This document shows positions 1 to 11,700 of a DNA stretch of 64,000 nt, one piece after another (the first letter of the stretch is position 1; the number at the start of each line of letters is the position of its first letter). Location of the stretch: the NCBI RefSeq assembly GCF_030272615.1, contig NC_081408.1, positions 614,974,476 to 615,038,475 on the forward strand. Direction: 5' to 3'. Source of the stretch: Cryptomeria japonica (taxonomy: Eukaryota; Streptophyta; Pinopsida; Cupressales; Cupressaceae). The notes under the pieces are model-generated. The model made no database searches. It saw only the letters and a program-made list of their open reading frames with translations, and was not told the origin of the DNA. The translations under genes and the position numbers were made by a program.

Positions 1-469
1 TTAATATCTATAATTTGTCAAGATATTTTGAATATGTTTAATATTAGCTTTTCAGAGATGATGACTTTTTTTTTTTCAATGTTGAGCATAGAAGAAAGAT
101 GGTGTGAAAAAGAATACACAATTTTTTTAATACTAAATATCAACATGTAAATTTTCTATAGAATGATGTATTATATTATGGATCATGAGTTTTTAAGGAT
201 CAAACTTAATTTGTGTAGATTAGAAGATCTAGAGTTTCAAATATTTGGGTCAACTTTGGGATGTCACGAGAAAAAATTTGGACATAGATTATCCTTATGC
301 AATTAAATTTACCTCCTAGTTATGATGCCAAATATAAAATGTATCTAAATTTGAATGTCTACAAAGCATTATCATTACCCTACATACAAAGCTACAAAAT
401 ACAATAACAATTTTGTAGAATGAAGTGCTTATAGTATTTGGTATTTAGTATTATATTCTCAAGATCACT
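1..469. other. AT-rich flank without recognisable gene
   Basis: I see no coding potential, terminal repeat or structured repeat here. It leads directly into a gypsy reverse-transcriptase/RNase H remnant and is probably decayed retrotransposon sequence. Confidence 0.4.
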
Positions 470-754
470 TTGGATAGAGGATTCCAATTTGTCATTGAGA
501 CGAAAGCTAATATGTATCAGGAGTGTATGTGGAAGAATGATTTGACCCGGCTCATTCAAGACATAAGAGTCATGTATTTTCAAAAGACACCAATGCTAAG
601 GGTATTAAATGAGTTTGAAAAGGTAATAAACTCGTGTTCTATGTTTTTCATTTCAAATTTATCACATCCATTTATAGTAGAGTGTGATGTTTCAGGAGAA
701 GATAACTGGGCTTTATCAACACAAAGGAATAGAAATCCTAAGAGTATTCCTTGA
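470..754 (+). pseudogene. Ty3/gypsy reverse transcriptase to RNase H junction remnant
   Basis: The 94-codon open frame contains HPFIVECDVSGE followed by a run like QRNRNPKSI. This is the hinge between the RT thumb and the start of RNase H in Ty3/gypsy polyproteins, where the Asp of ECDxSGE is the first RNase H carboxylate. Upstream residues (about 30-60) resemble the loop preceding that hinge. No RT catalytic motif precedes it, and the frame stops after RNPKSIP, so it is a short remnant. The last part (from about 719) is also present at 13034-13131 and 29470-29526, where it forms the end of a 3' LTR. The remnant is therefore either captured in, or recombined onto, an LTR end. Domain call moderately sure; history uncertain. 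Confidence 0.5.
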
Positions 755-872
755 CTCTCTTTTACAAGAGTTAGTCAAAGTAAATTTCTTCCTTAGGAGC
801 TTTCGTATTGCAATGTATGGAGGAAAATGGGACTAGGTCCTAAACTACCCGATCCCATTTTTCACCATCACA
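719..872 (+). repeat. 3' end of the 5' LTR of the old gypsy-type element
   Basis: About 153 bp match the sequence at 13034-13131 joined to 29470-29526, that is, the other copy with the young Tat element removed. By eye they differ at roughly a dozen sites. The segment ends ...CCATCACA and is followed three bases later by a tRNA-Trp-like primer binding site, as expected for the end of a 5' LTR. Upstream of 719 the similarity to the 3' LTR stops, so most of this 5' LTR is missing or replaced. Confidence 0.6.
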
Positions 873-875
873 TTT

Positions 876-891
876 TGGTGAACCCAACATG
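876..891 (+). other. Primer binding site, tRNA-Trp type (old gypsy element)
   Basis: TGGTGAACCCAACATG matches the complement of the 3' end of plant nuclear tRNA-Trp (TGGTGAACCCGACGTG) except for two G-to-A changes. Both lie at CpG sites, the pattern left by methyl-cytosine deamination. The intact version occurs as the primer site of the young Tat element in this window (27494-27513, minus strand). Confidence 0.65.
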
Positions 892-1190
892 TCCTATGCT
901 TACTTCTGGTTTTTATTTTCAGATTTTATTCATATACTTGATTAGTTCATTCATATTTTCAATCATTTCTTAGACATCCAAGTTATGTACTTTCTTTAAT
1001 TATATTGTATAGTTCAGAAGTTTGCATTTAGTTAATCATAATTTCTTCATTGCTTAGACATTTAGTTTACTTTCATTGCTTGCATTTTTCTTTCATTGCA
1101 TTTTGTTAAGAAAAAAGAAAGGACATTTTCAAATTTTTTCCATGCCAATATATTTTTTTCAAGGCCCTGTCTCGAACCCCATTCCATGTC

Positions 1191-2360
1191 ATGAATCTTA
1201 GGATGACATGTTGGCCTTCAACCAACTTGTCTTTTCATCATAATAGTTTCTTATACCTTTTTCTAACACTTCACCTCCTTCCTAATGAGCCTATTAAGGA
1301 CATTTTGAGGCGAAAGGATGATTTCAATAAAACCTTTATTAATGCTCTCCCTCCTAAAAATGAAACATTAATAGAAAGTAATATTCCCTCTCACCAAATT
1401 GGCCCTACCTATAAGGACACCATTTTTGCAACAAGATATTTTTAACACTCCTCTCAATGATATCCCTATTTGGGATAAACCACTGGATGATGATGTTGAA
1501 TATTCTCTTAATTTTTTCTCCCCGATGAAAGAAATTTGGTGAAAGAAAATGATATTATGGTAAAAGAGGGTGATATGATTGACCATTCCCTTGATAACAC
1601 GTCTCCTCCCTAAAGTGTCTCTACTCATGAGGATAACTTCGTTCAATAAAAGATTGTTAATATTTACTTCAAAGATCTTCCTCTCAAGGATGAAGCTCTG
1701 AAGAATAATATTTACCCTTCTCCTAGAGAGTACCTCCCCCATGTGGATCCTTTAGTGATAGAGGATGACACGATGGCTACCTTTCCTAGTAACTCTATAC
1801 CTTCTTTCAACAACCTTCCTTGTAGGGATGAGGAATTAATGCCTACTCCTATTCTATCTCCCAAAATTGATCCTATCCATGATAACATTTTGGTGCAAAA
1901 AGAGACTATCAATACTTCTTTGAATAATCCCCCTCATAAGAATGATGTTGATCCTTCTCCTAAATGTTCACCCCTTGTAAGGATACTTTGAAACAAGAGA
2001 ACGATCTTAGGTCGCAAGGGATTGATATAATTAATACTCCCCTCTATGAGGATCTCCCTTTCATCCAATCTAAAGAAAAACCTATTCATGAAGAAGTGTT
2101 TAAGGTTGATAATCCTCTTCATCAACCAATTCATGATTTTAGATCTACTAGACCTTCTTCACATTTTCTCAAACCTTCTTTGATTAATATGATACATGTG
2201 AATGGTTATGAAACACCTAATAAGCTCGTCTTCACGCTTTAAGGTGCTAGTTCTCCTCAGAATTATCAACCTCTTAGTAAGCCTCTCTTTGTGGTTCAAG
2301 CTGGTTATAGTAATGATACCTTTTGTACTCCTGATATACCAGTTATGACTATGCAAGGAG
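1191..2360 (+). pseudogene. Degenerate gag-region coding sequence of the old gypsy element, left part
   Basis: Several open segments separated by stops and frame changes (1191-1445, 1743-1991, 1964-2242) encode Pro/Asp/Ser-rich low-complexity protein. Phrases of the type DLPxxDxxLxxN and PSPxxDP recur, and I recognise no catalytic motif. The final frame runs into the copia insertion at 2360 and resumes at 8540 in the same reading frame (..TMQGG then YPTKSPYEY..). It is therefore the upstream half of the polyprotein that continues at 8540-9364. The stretch between the primer site and 1191 is T-rich untranslated leader. Confidence 0.45.
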
Positions 2361-3572
2361 TGTTGGGATCCAAGAACACTGAGAGGGGGGGGGGGGGGGG
2401 GGGTGAATTAGTGTTTTACCAGAATGGAGAAATTTAACCTTATTAATACAACAACTCAACAACCGGTAAACATAAAAGTATATAACATTAAGCAACAATG
2501 CAACCACAAAGATGAAAACCATAACACCACAAATTTATACGTGGAAAACCTCAAAGAGGAAAAAATAGGGTGGGATTGGAGACCCACAATATCTATCCAC
2601 TGATCAGATGAAAAAATGTTATAATAAGGGGCCTACACATGTAGGAAGGCCAATAGCCTAGATCACAATGCTCATCACAAAATGAGTCTCACTGACTACA
2701 AAAAACATTAGACAACAATCTATAATGAAGATTAAACTGCAAGAATAACATCTCCTATGCCTGAGTATAGTTTCGGTTAAGCTCAATATTGAAGGCCTTA
2801 AACCTCTTCCACAAACCCAATTCGATCACCTATGATCAACCAAAACCTCTTCATATGATTACAACATTATTTGCACACAAATAATCCTATATTGCATACC
2901 ATACATGATCTACAAAGAGATATTACATCACATTTATACCAACCCGGGACCTAAACAATTAGGTCGGCCACCTAAAAGATAAGACAATAAATTCATAACT
3001 TAAACCCGTAATCTAATGATCAACCAAGTCGGCCTAAGACTGAAACAACATAATCCAATTAATGAATCCAGCCGGTAACACATCGAGAGCATCAACCCAC
3101 ACGTTACATAAATCGGTCCATAACCTAGCAGAATAACCACCAGACCTATAATAGGTCGCCATAAGCCAAATAAAACACCACAAACAACTAGAACACGAAT
3201 ATGATAACGAACAACATCCAGATAACCTTCTAGAAGCTACACAACACCACTTATCAGATTCATCAAAAGATCTTCAACAAAGCCCTGTCGGTAAATCCCT
3301 TACCGGTAACCAAAAGGCTTAATAGAATAAATGATAGCATCCATATCATCAAATCCCGAGCCAACTGAATATGATACGCATCAGAACACATGAATAACCA
3401 ATCCAAACCAATTCCACAAATGAAAGCATACTGGAGCATACCAAATCAATATCATAATCCAACCATTCTGGTGGAACCAACCGGAAACCGGTAAACAACC
3501 AAAACAACTGGTGTTTCCATCAATGACAAAACATCAATGCAACACATAATCGATTCCTCCAAATTTCCAACA
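2361..3572 (-). repeat. Copia 3' LTR
   Basis: The ends are TGTTGG...CCAACA and the sequence pairs with 7331-8534. It contains a G run of more than 15 bases near its + strand start (about 2386-2402) and the conserved dyad GTGGAAAACCTCAAAGAGG at 2541. Read on the minus strand, it is preceded by a polypurine tract. Confidence 0.85.
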
Positions 3573-3587
3573 ATCTCCCCCTTTGGC
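3573..3587 (-). other. Polypurine tract of the copia element
   Basis: On the minus strand the sequence reads GCCAAAGGGGGAGAT immediately before the LTR start TGTTGG, the classical plant copia plus-strand primer. The same arrangement recurs beside the LTR at 35819-36728. Confidence 0.8.
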
Positions 3588-4186
3588 ATTGATGGAAACA
3601 CTAGATGTGAAACACATCCAAGTGCCAAAAAATGCCAAACAAGTCTCCCCCAATGGAAGACAACCAACAATCTCCCATAAAATGATATGACAATGAGGTT
3701 TTGAACCAAATATCTTTGTACCAATTAACCATCCATAGACTTGAACCAAACTCCCCCAATGGGATACAACCAATCTGAAATTTAGTTCCTCCTCCTTGTG
3801 CCAATAATCTCCAGATATCTCTATTAAGTTCTGTTTTCAAATAAATATCTCTCCCCCTAATGTATATAACTCCTTAATTTTTTAACATGAATATCTCTCC
3901 CGCTTTGACATCAATGCCTAAAATCTGACGTAAACATCAAAGAAAAATCATAAATCCTCTGAACCATACAGTTGACTACTCCCTCTGAGTAGTAGCACCA
4001 ACACATCAATCTAGAATGAATGATAGCTCTGATAATGCATACTGGACTAATGCCAATCAACATCAATCAAATCTCTACCAGAGGGGCATAAAACCCCAAT
4101 CTATCTCTGAAGTACTCAAATGATTCCTCAAACCAATCTGACTTCATTTGCTTCCACCTACGCCTTCAGAAAATTATACTTGATAG

Positions 4187-4973
4187 TGTAGACACCTAAA
4201 ATTGTCATGTCTAATTAAATAAATATTTTTATTTATTTAATTACTTTAGCCTAATTCTTCTATTAATTAAATAAATCTTTATTTATTTAATTAATTTATT
4301 TATCCTCTTCTAGCTTTATTTCTCATTTAAATAAATACATTTATTTATTTAAATTACCCTTTTCCCAAATTAAATAAATATTTTATTTATTTAATTTATC
4401 CCACTTCTTCTATTAATTAAATAAATCTTTATTTATTTAATTAATTCATTAACATTTTCTACCTATGACACATGTCATTCATCTCTTAATTCATACACTA
4501 CCTACCCTTTCATTATTTTCTTATTTTCTCTACCTACCCTCTAATCATAGCCGACCTCTTTTACACCTCTCAATCTTATCCCTCCATTTAATATAGTGTC
4601 TTCTATATAAGGAGATGCTTCCTTCATTATCAAACCCTCACTCACTCGCTATGCATTCAGCTCCGACTACACTTTTGAATTTGCATATGCAATCAAGCCT
4701 ACTTGCAACCACATTTCCATTCTTTGTTGAGCTCTTGTGCACACATAAAATCTGAGAGCAAATATAAAAAGCAAGATCAATGGAGATAGGAAGAATGGAG
4801 ATTCAAACCCTATTGGACATGTGATGGTATAATCTTTGTGATTTCATTTGATTTGCATTGTCTTAGGTAATCTTCATATGTTATGGTGGATCTTTGTTGT
4901 TGTTAGACTAGGGTTTTGTGGTTGAATTCATTTAGTCTTTCAATTATTGTTGTTTCCATTTTCACCATTTACA
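4187..4973 (+). repeat. Solo LTR inserted in the copia element
   Basis: A 787-bp unit starting TGTAGACACC and ending ATTTACA interrupts the copia RNase H frame. It is flanked by GATAG (4182-4186) and AATAG (4974-4978), a 5-bp target duplication with one mismatch. It has many short ATTTATTTA-type palindromes like those of the Tat LTRs, and a TATA-box candidate CTATATAAGG near 4603, which sets the + orientation. No internal region is present, so it is a recombined solo LTR, probably gypsy-type. Confidence 0.6.
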
Positions 4974-5548
4974 AATAGAAATACTAGATTCTTTGATATG
5001 TCAATAGCAGCAGAGCTATTAAAATGAATAACTATTGGTTCATTACAATCCAACTTTATATCCTTCAACATTTGCTTCATCCATAGAACTTGTGTACAGT
5101 TAGTAGCATCAACAACATACTTAGCTTCAACAATAGATAAAGAAGTACATGACTACTTCTTGTTGATCCATGAAAAAGTTTTCTTTCCAAGAAAGAAAAC
5201 TTCACCGGATGAGCCTATTCGGTTACCTATATCTCTAGCCCAATCCGCATCTGAACATGCTCATAGTGTAAAGTCATCATAAAAAAAAACCATACCAGAA
5301 AATCCTTGAAAATATTTGAAAATCCTAGCTATCGGAGAAAGGATTCAACATAATCAATTCCTTCCTTTTGAGAATATCCATTGTAAACCAATCAAGCCTA
5401 GTTCCAATAACATCCAAGTCCATGTGTTGTCCTTTTCTAACTCATCCAATTCCTCTTCCATAGATTTCATCCAACATTCATCCTTACAAGCTTCAATAAC
5501 TGATGTCGGTACAATTAAAGAAATTAAGCATACCTCATCAGCTGCCAA
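4974..5548 (-). pseudogene. Copia RT N-terminal and RNase H remnants
   Basis: The minus-strand frame at 5354-5548 contains ECWMKSMEEELDELEKDNTW, the conserved start of plant copia reverse transcriptase. Directly downstream, after stops, come phrases of the RNase H region (ACSDADWA, then SLSIVEAKYV, then SSAAIDISKN). The RT palm with its catalytic Asp pair is absent, so an internal deletion has fused the RT start to RNase H. The frame is cut at 4973 by the solo LTR. Non-functional. Confidence 0.7.
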
Positions 5549-5709
5549 CCTTCTTGTCCAATTATCTGATCTTCTAAATGATTCAACCTTACATACCTAG
5601 GAGTCTTCTGACTTCTGTTTCTCTGCTCTGATCTTTAGTTACTGTTGAATTTTTTGATAATGCCGAGGTAACTGGTTCAACATTATGTTCCGGTATAGGT
5701 GCTACCGGT

Positions 5710-5949
5710 TCAGTTATGACCATTTCCACTTCCGGTTCTCACTCTGATTTGACCTTTGTACTGCTCATCCATTTTGACATTTGTGCTCTCCATAATTCTC
5801 TGCAATCTCTTGTTATAACATCTATATGCTTTTCTTTTATTTGAGTAACCAAGGAATATCCCTTCATCACATCTAGGATCAAACTTCCAATTCACTACCA
5901 GAGATTCTGAAATACTTAACTGTAGATGTATGACCAAACCATAACTCAT
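5710..5949 (-). pseudogene. Copia integrase C-terminal fragment
   Basis: The frame contains KFDPRCDEGIFLGYS and RCYNKRLQRIMESTNV, the region following the integrase core in plant copia polyproteins. The copia element at the right edge of the window carries an almost identical stretch near 63640-63770. The integrase DDE core upstream is missing here. Confidence 0.75.
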
Positions 5950-6295
5950 AAATTGACTTACCAGTAAACCACACTATACCCAAGATCAAAGATCCAAGAT
6001 CCAACAAATATTTGTCGGTTAACCTTCAACCTGACTTCTCCAAAGATCTGAAACAAGCTTTCAGACCACTACCAAGGGCAATGCAAAATGTGTCATCAAT
6101 TTACCTCCCCCTAAGGCGAATGCCTTATTTACCGGATGAGTTTCTTGTCAGTGCAAGAACATTCTTCTTTGTCGGTTGAGTAACCAGGGTATATCCTTCA
6201 GCCAAATGAACATCTAGGGCAATTGATACTGTCAGTTGAGAATCAAACTTCATAACCCACTTCTTCTCATGCTCCTTCCGAATGTCATCAACCTT

Positions 6296-7284
6296 CTACT
6301 TTCCCTTCTCATTAGATTTATCACTTCTTGTCGGTAGGTTCTTGCTTCTACAAAATCTAGCAATATGTCCTACTTTGTTGCATGCATAACAAGTGACATT
6401 GTTCTTCTGAATTGACATACTATAACCTTGACCATTCCTTGACCTGCATTGATTAGCCATATGTCCAAACTTTCCACATACATGATATTTCACATTCATT
6501 CTACAATCTTCTATCCTATGACCATACTTCTTACAATTTGAACACTGGCCGAGAACTGCATTATTATTCTGATTTTCTCTATTTATACAATGTCTTGCCA
6601 TATGACCAAATTTATTGCAAACAAAGCATCTATCATTGAATTTATGTGCATTGGGTTGCCTTACCAGTGACCTTCTGACCGGGTGTGTTATCTTGATTTG
6701 GTACGAGAGCTTTCTCCATGCTCAAATCCAAGACCTCTAGTGTCTTTGGTGTCCCTTTGATCCTTCAATAATTCATCAATCTTAGCAAAACTAACCTTGA
6801 ACTTATCTTTGTATTAATTTGCAGCATCCAGATCTCCTCTTAGGACTGTTACCATTCTTTCCAATTCTTGCTCATTGTTTTGTGATTGCATCAATTCAGT
6901 TCTCAACACATCATTCTCATGGGCCAACCTAATGTGTTCCTTAGATCTGTCTTTCAGAGATATAGCAAGATTTTCTTCATTCTTTTTTCGGTCTTCAATC
7001 TCCTTGGACATCCTCATAGTTAGGGCTTGCATTTCATTCTTCATGACAATAGTCTCCTGACTCATCTTCTGACATTGTTCCTTAAGGGCATCATTCTCTT
7101 CATCATCTTGATTTTGTAAAAGTTCCTTCTTTTTATCCTGGGTATATGACAACCTATCCTGTAGAGTAAAAATGAATTCCTTCGAAGATCTCAACTCATC
7201 TTGCAACTTCATGTTCCTCAATCTTTCAACATCATAGTCTTCAAGTTCTACTTGAAGTTCCTTCTTTATCATCATAGTCTTCAA
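6296..7284 (-). pseudogene. Copia Gag C-terminal part: coiled coil and zinc knuckles
   Basis: The first 156-codon frame (6814-7284) is a charged heptad-rich coiled coil. It is followed by an RGLGFEHGESS motif typical of copia Gag linkers, and then by a frame (6296-6601) with repeated CCHC-type knuckles (CSNCKKYGHRIEDC, CYACNKVGHIARFC and a degenerate middle one). Zinc knuckles of this kind bind genomic RNA in Gag. The coiled coil begins only about 30 bases after the primer site, so the Gag N-terminal domain is deleted. A 23-bp direct repeat (about 7230-7252 and 7273-7294) lies at the deletion edge. Stops separate the pieces. Confidence 0.75.
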
Positions 7285-7316
7285 GTTCTACTGTTAAACT
7301 TACTCCGAGGCACCAA

Positions 7317-7328
7317 GCTCTGATACCA
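7317..7328 (-). other. Primer binding site, tRNA-iMet type (copia element)
   Basis: The minus strand reads TGGTATCAGAGC two bases inside the 5' LTR, an exact complement to the 3' end of plant initiator tRNA-Met. It is the standard plant copia primer site. Confidence 0.9.
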
Positions 7329-7330
7329 AT

Positions 7331-8534
7331 TGTTGGGATTGAAGAACACTGAGAAGGGGGGGGGGGGGGGGGGGGGGTGAATCAGTGTTCTACCAGAATC
7401 CTAGAAATTTAATCTTATTAATACAAAAAATCAGCAACTAGTAAACATAGAAGCAACAATGCAACCATAAAGATGAACACCATAACACCATATCTTTATA
7501 CGTGGAAAACCTCAAAGAGGAAAAACCACAGTGGGATTAGAGACCCATAATATCTATCCACTAATCAAATGAATAAATATTACAATAAGGGGCCTGCACA
7601 TGCAGGAAGGCCAACATCCTAGAGCACACTACGCATCACAAAAGGAGTCTCACTGACTACAGAAAACATTGGAAAACAATCCAGAATGAAGATTGAATTG
7701 CAAGAATAGCATCTCCTATGCCTGAGTATAGTTCCGGTTAAGCTCAATACCAGAGGCCTTATACCTCTTCCACAAATCCAATTCAATCACCTATGATTGA
7801 CGAAATTTTTTTCATACGATTACAACATTATTCGCACATAGATAATCCTATATCCCATACCATACATGATCTACAAAGAGATCTTACATCACATTTATAC
7901 CAACGCGAGACCTATACAATTAGATCGGACACCTAAAAGATAATACAATAAATTCATAACTTAAACCCACAATCTAATGATCAACCAAGTCGACCTAAGA
8001 CCGAAACAACATAATCCAATCAATGAATCCAACCGATAATGCATCAGGAGCATCAACCCACATGTTACATAAACCAGTCCATAACCTAGCAGAATAACCA
8101 CTGGACCTATAATAGGTTGCCATAAGCCAAATGAAATACCACAAACAATTGGAACACGAATATGATAACCATTAGCATCCAGATAACCTTCTAGAAGTTG
8201 CACCAACACCACTTATCAGATTCATCAAAAGATCTTCAATAAAGCGCTGCCAGTAATACCCTTACTGGTAACCAAAAGGCTTACTAGAACAAATGATAGC
8301 ATCCTGATCATCAAATCCTGAACCAACTGAATGTGATACGCATCAAAACACATGAATAACCAATCCAAACCAATTCCACAAACCAAAGCATACTGGAGCA
8401 TACCGGATCAATATCATAATCCAACCATTGTACCGGAACCAATCGAAAACTGGTAAACAACCAAAACAGCCGGTGTTGCCATCAATGACAAAACATCAAT
8501 GCAACACATAATCAATTCCTCCAAATTGCCAACA
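7331..8534 (-). repeat. Copia 5' LTR
   Basis: Partner of 2361-3572 with the same ends, the same G run (about 7357-7377) and the same dyad (7502-7528). It is followed on the + strand by the target duplication AGGAG at 8535-8539. Confidence 0.85.
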
Positions 8535-8539
8535 AGGAG

Positions 8540-9364
8540 GATATCCCACTAAGAGTCCTTATGAGTATGCTAAACAAATAACCCGAGAAAGTTACAATTT
8601 AGTTACCCACACATATAATACGAGGAACAATAGGAAACCTAATCCTTCTTCGATTATCCCTTCTTCACTTCCTACTTCTCAACCTATTCTTCCACCAGTA
8701 CATTGTATATCGCAAAATCTTGGTAAAGAGTGTGATCTTATTGAACAACTTAAAGCTACTCTTGCCAAGATATCTCTTTGGGATTTGATTTAAACTTCAT
8801 CCACATATCATGGAATGTTACAAGATGGTTTAAAGAGCTTAGATGTCCCACCTGCAGTGACACCTAATAATATGTCTTCTTTTTATTGATCATATGAACG
8901 AATCTAAAGGTCAAATTGTATTGACACAAGATGAGTTGTCATCCGATGAGAGTCAACACCAATATGATCCTCTTATGATTGTTGTTCTTATTAATGGTAA
9001 TGCTATAAGCTTAACCTTAGTGGAAAATGGATCTGGCCTTAATATTTGTAGAATCAATTTATTGCATAAGATTAAGGTGGATCCTTCTTCTATTCAACCT
9101 ATTTCTCTTACTATTCATGACTTTGACAATATTTTTAAATAATTTTTAGGTACTATAACCTTGCATATTAAGGTGGGATCCATTAATTTACCTACAATTA
9201 TTCATATCATACCCAATAAGCTTAATTATATTATTCTCTTAGGACAACCTTGGCTTCATTGTATGCAAGCTATCCCTTCTAATTTGCATAGGAAACTCAA
9301 GTTCATCTACAACAATAAGATGTATACCTTGTTTGCTAATACCAATTTACAAGCTCCATTGTAG
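8540..9364 (+). pseudogene. Gag C-terminus and retroviral-type aspartic protease remnant (old gypsy)
   Basis: The frame resumes after the copia insertion. A segment IEQLKATLAKIS is the counterpart of VEQLDKTPALIS just before the protease of the young Tat element. The protease follows: LVENGSGLNIC near 9019 is the active-site loop, with the catalytic Asp replaced by Glu, and ILLGQPWLHCMQAIP near 9235 is the conserved second half. Stops at several places (for example just before 9161) break the frame. Proteases of this family mature Gag-Pol inside the particle; this copy cannot. Confidence 0.7.
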
Positions 9365-9777
9365 ACCTCATCTTCTAAATATTTTTCAACTACTTCTAAT
9401 TCTTCTTCAAATAATCTTATATCTTGAAGTACTCCTTCATCGAGTACTCCCGACTCTTCTTCCACTGACACCGAATTACCATATCCTCAAGATGCTTTTT
9501 CACCAAAACAAGTTCTCTTGGAAGATTATTGGGGGTCCTTATATTTTACACCTACCTTTATAGGAGAATATAAAATCCTCCTATGAGAATTTAAGACTAA
9601 AAAGGAGAAAGACATGGATGAGTCTAAAAAGCAACCCACTTTGACTAAACAATTAAGTAACAATTTTCTGGCTGCTTCTAATTCAAACAATTCTTCATAA
9701 CCTTCTTCTTATTCATCTAATTATGGTATTGAGTCCTATGAGGCCCCACCATCTCTTTACGATATGACATCCCTTTA

Positions 9778-9927
9778 TGGTTTGGTTTTTCACATTTTAG
9801 CTAAGAGTGGATATAATGACAATGGTTGTGGCACAAATGAACAAGGGATTAAGATTCCTTTAGAACATAACATACATGAAGCTTCGTTTGGACTTGGATA
9901 TAATCCTTCAAAGCCTATCAAAGCATA
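9778..9927 (+). pseudogene. G-patch domain remnant of the old gypsy element
   Basis: The frame reads YGLVFHILAKSGY, then a Gly/Asn-rich stretch, QGIKIPLE, and FGLGYNPSKP. The spacing of aromatic, Gly, Pro and the final GLG fits a G-patch, an RNA-associated domain of about 45 residues. It sits about 400 bases after the protease, as in the Tat element of this window (21981-22118). It stops at 9927. Confidence 0.6.
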
Positions 9928-9945
9928 AAAATACCATCTCTCAAT

Positions 9946-10353
9946 TTGAATGCCATATTTAGTAGTGATGATAACCTCATCTCAATTAAATCATCCTCTA
10001 CATCTCTCAACACTCATCCAACTTATAAGAAAATTATGGTGATTGACAAGTCTCTTTATGAATCTCCCAAAGAGATTTCCAATCCCACTTATGAGGCTTT
10101 ATCTTCTATTCATTATAATATCCTCTCTTATAGAAATAAGGCCCCAATGAATTATACCTATCCCTCTCCTAAGGTTTCTTGTGTGCAAGAGGGGCATGGA
10201 TTAGTGCCCTGTTCTTATTCTATTAGGGACTACTTTCCTGATCAAGACATTTCAATATTCATCATCTTATACATGTTTTTTCTCTCATTCATTGTAGAGA
10301 ATTTAACATGTAATATTGAAATTCCTAATCCAATCTATCATATATTTATATAG
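9946..10353 (+). pseudogene. Unrecognised open segment downstream of the G-patch
   Basis: A 135-codon open stretch, Ser/Pro-rich at first and ending in a hydrophobic segment (IFIILYMFFLSFIVEN). I recognise no domain. By position it corresponds to the long linker that follows the G-patch in the Tat element, but no RT follows here. It is probably a decayed remnant rather than a gene. Confidence 0.25.
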
Positions 10354-11700
10354 CATTAGTGTCTATTATGTTGCTCTTTACCATGTGACATTGGTAGGCT
10401 ACCTATTAGGGGCTCATTGTCATTCATGATAGTAAAAATTCATGTGCAATCATACTTTGGAAGCAACATAATAGCCTATTTTTGTATCACCTCCTGTCTC
10501 TATGTCTGGGGGAATGAGTGATTTCAAATCTCTCTTCTTCTTAAGATTAAACTTCTCCTTTTGTGAAGTAGTGTCTTCTATAAGGATCTCTTATTGATCG
10601 TAGAGGTGTATATTCCTATTTGGAATTTCGTCTCTCATATTGGAACAAGTATCCTTGATAAGGATCTTTAGTACAAATTATTAATTAGGACCTCTTCCTT
10701 AGTGTTGGAAGTCTATAATCATTCATCAAATTCCTTTCTTTATTGAGTAGTATCTTTTATAATGAACCCTTATATGTTGTGGACTTTCTTATCCCTGGTG
10801 AGGATCTCTTTCCTATCTTTAGAATAGTGTTGTTTCTTTTATAAACGATCTCTCTTTTCTATTCTTTTCTCCATACTCAGGGGATAAGAATAATATTTCA
10901 ATCTTATATCCTTTCTTAAATGATTCACCTTTCCTTTGCTGAGTTGCATCTTTTATTTGATGTCATTTCATGCATAGAATATGCGTGTCCCTTATCTAGG
11001 ACCTATTCTTTGTTTGAAATAATAGATATTTCATGAACAATCTCTCCTTAGTGAAAGTGTGCAATCCTTCGCTATGAATCCACTTTCTCCTAAATATTGG
11101 AGAAGGTGTGTTTTCTCCTTTTCCTTCTCTTTTGTTAAAAATATGTTATCTTTATCAAAGATCCCCTCTATTCTTGAAGGTGGATGTCTTTGGATAATAA
11201 TCTCTTCCTCCTATTCACAGTTTAAAAAGTATTTCTTTTGCAAACCCTAATTTTTCATTTTAAGCTTAATCTTTCATCTTGTGTTAGAGAGTTCTAATTC
11301 TCACACTGTTAGTTGTGTTGGAATTGTGGTATAGTTCTCTTTCTTACCAAATGATTCTCCATTAGTTTTGATCTTGTATCAAACCTTGTTGTGAGAATTT
11401 GTCATCAATTTTCCTTCACAATTTGACATGGTAAACATGATACCTTGTTTCAACTCACTAATTAGCAAGCCAAAATAGGGGGGACATATAACTGCCCTCA
11501 AATTTGATCATCTTTTAGTAAGCATTTAGGTTATTTTGTGATTTTATCTAACAATATGGTTTTGTAGGATGCGGTTCCTAACAATGTACTGCAAATATCG
11601 CTTGGGGCTTCATTTGACACCTTATGGATATATACTTTTTCATGGATGTTTTCTTTTTTGTACTTTAGCTTGTATATGCACGTAGTTTCATATGACCGCT
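10354..11700. other. Non-coding 3' internal region of the old gypsy element
   Basis: T-rich sequence with loosely repeated phrases of the type AGTAGTGTCTTCTATAAGGATC. There are no coding motifs. RT, RNase H and integrase would be expected here and are absent. Confidence 0.5.

Larger units (their letters stand above)
2361..8534 (-). mobile_element. Ty1/copia LTR retrotransposon, internally deleted
   Basis: The element is bounded by two related LTRs of about 1.2 kb that begin TGTTGG and end CCAACA, and it is flanked by the 5-bp target duplication AGGAG (2356-2360 and 8535-8539). The minus-strand order is 5' LTR (7331-8534), tRNA-iMet primer site (7317-7328), gag coiled coil, gag zinc knuckles, integrase C-terminal fragment, RT/RNase H fragment, polypurine tract (3573-3587) and 3' LTR (2361-3572). 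Most of the integrase core and RT is deleted, and an unrelated solo LTR lies at 4187-4973. The LTRs are clearly diverged, so the insertion is much older than the Tat element at 13132. Protein remnants are close to the copia element at 60290-64000, so both belong to one family group. Confidence 0.85.

Noticed and set aside
3452-3840. Overlapping minus-strand frames across the copia LTR boundary
   Set aside because: Three frames overlap the same LTR/polypurine region and none has a domain.
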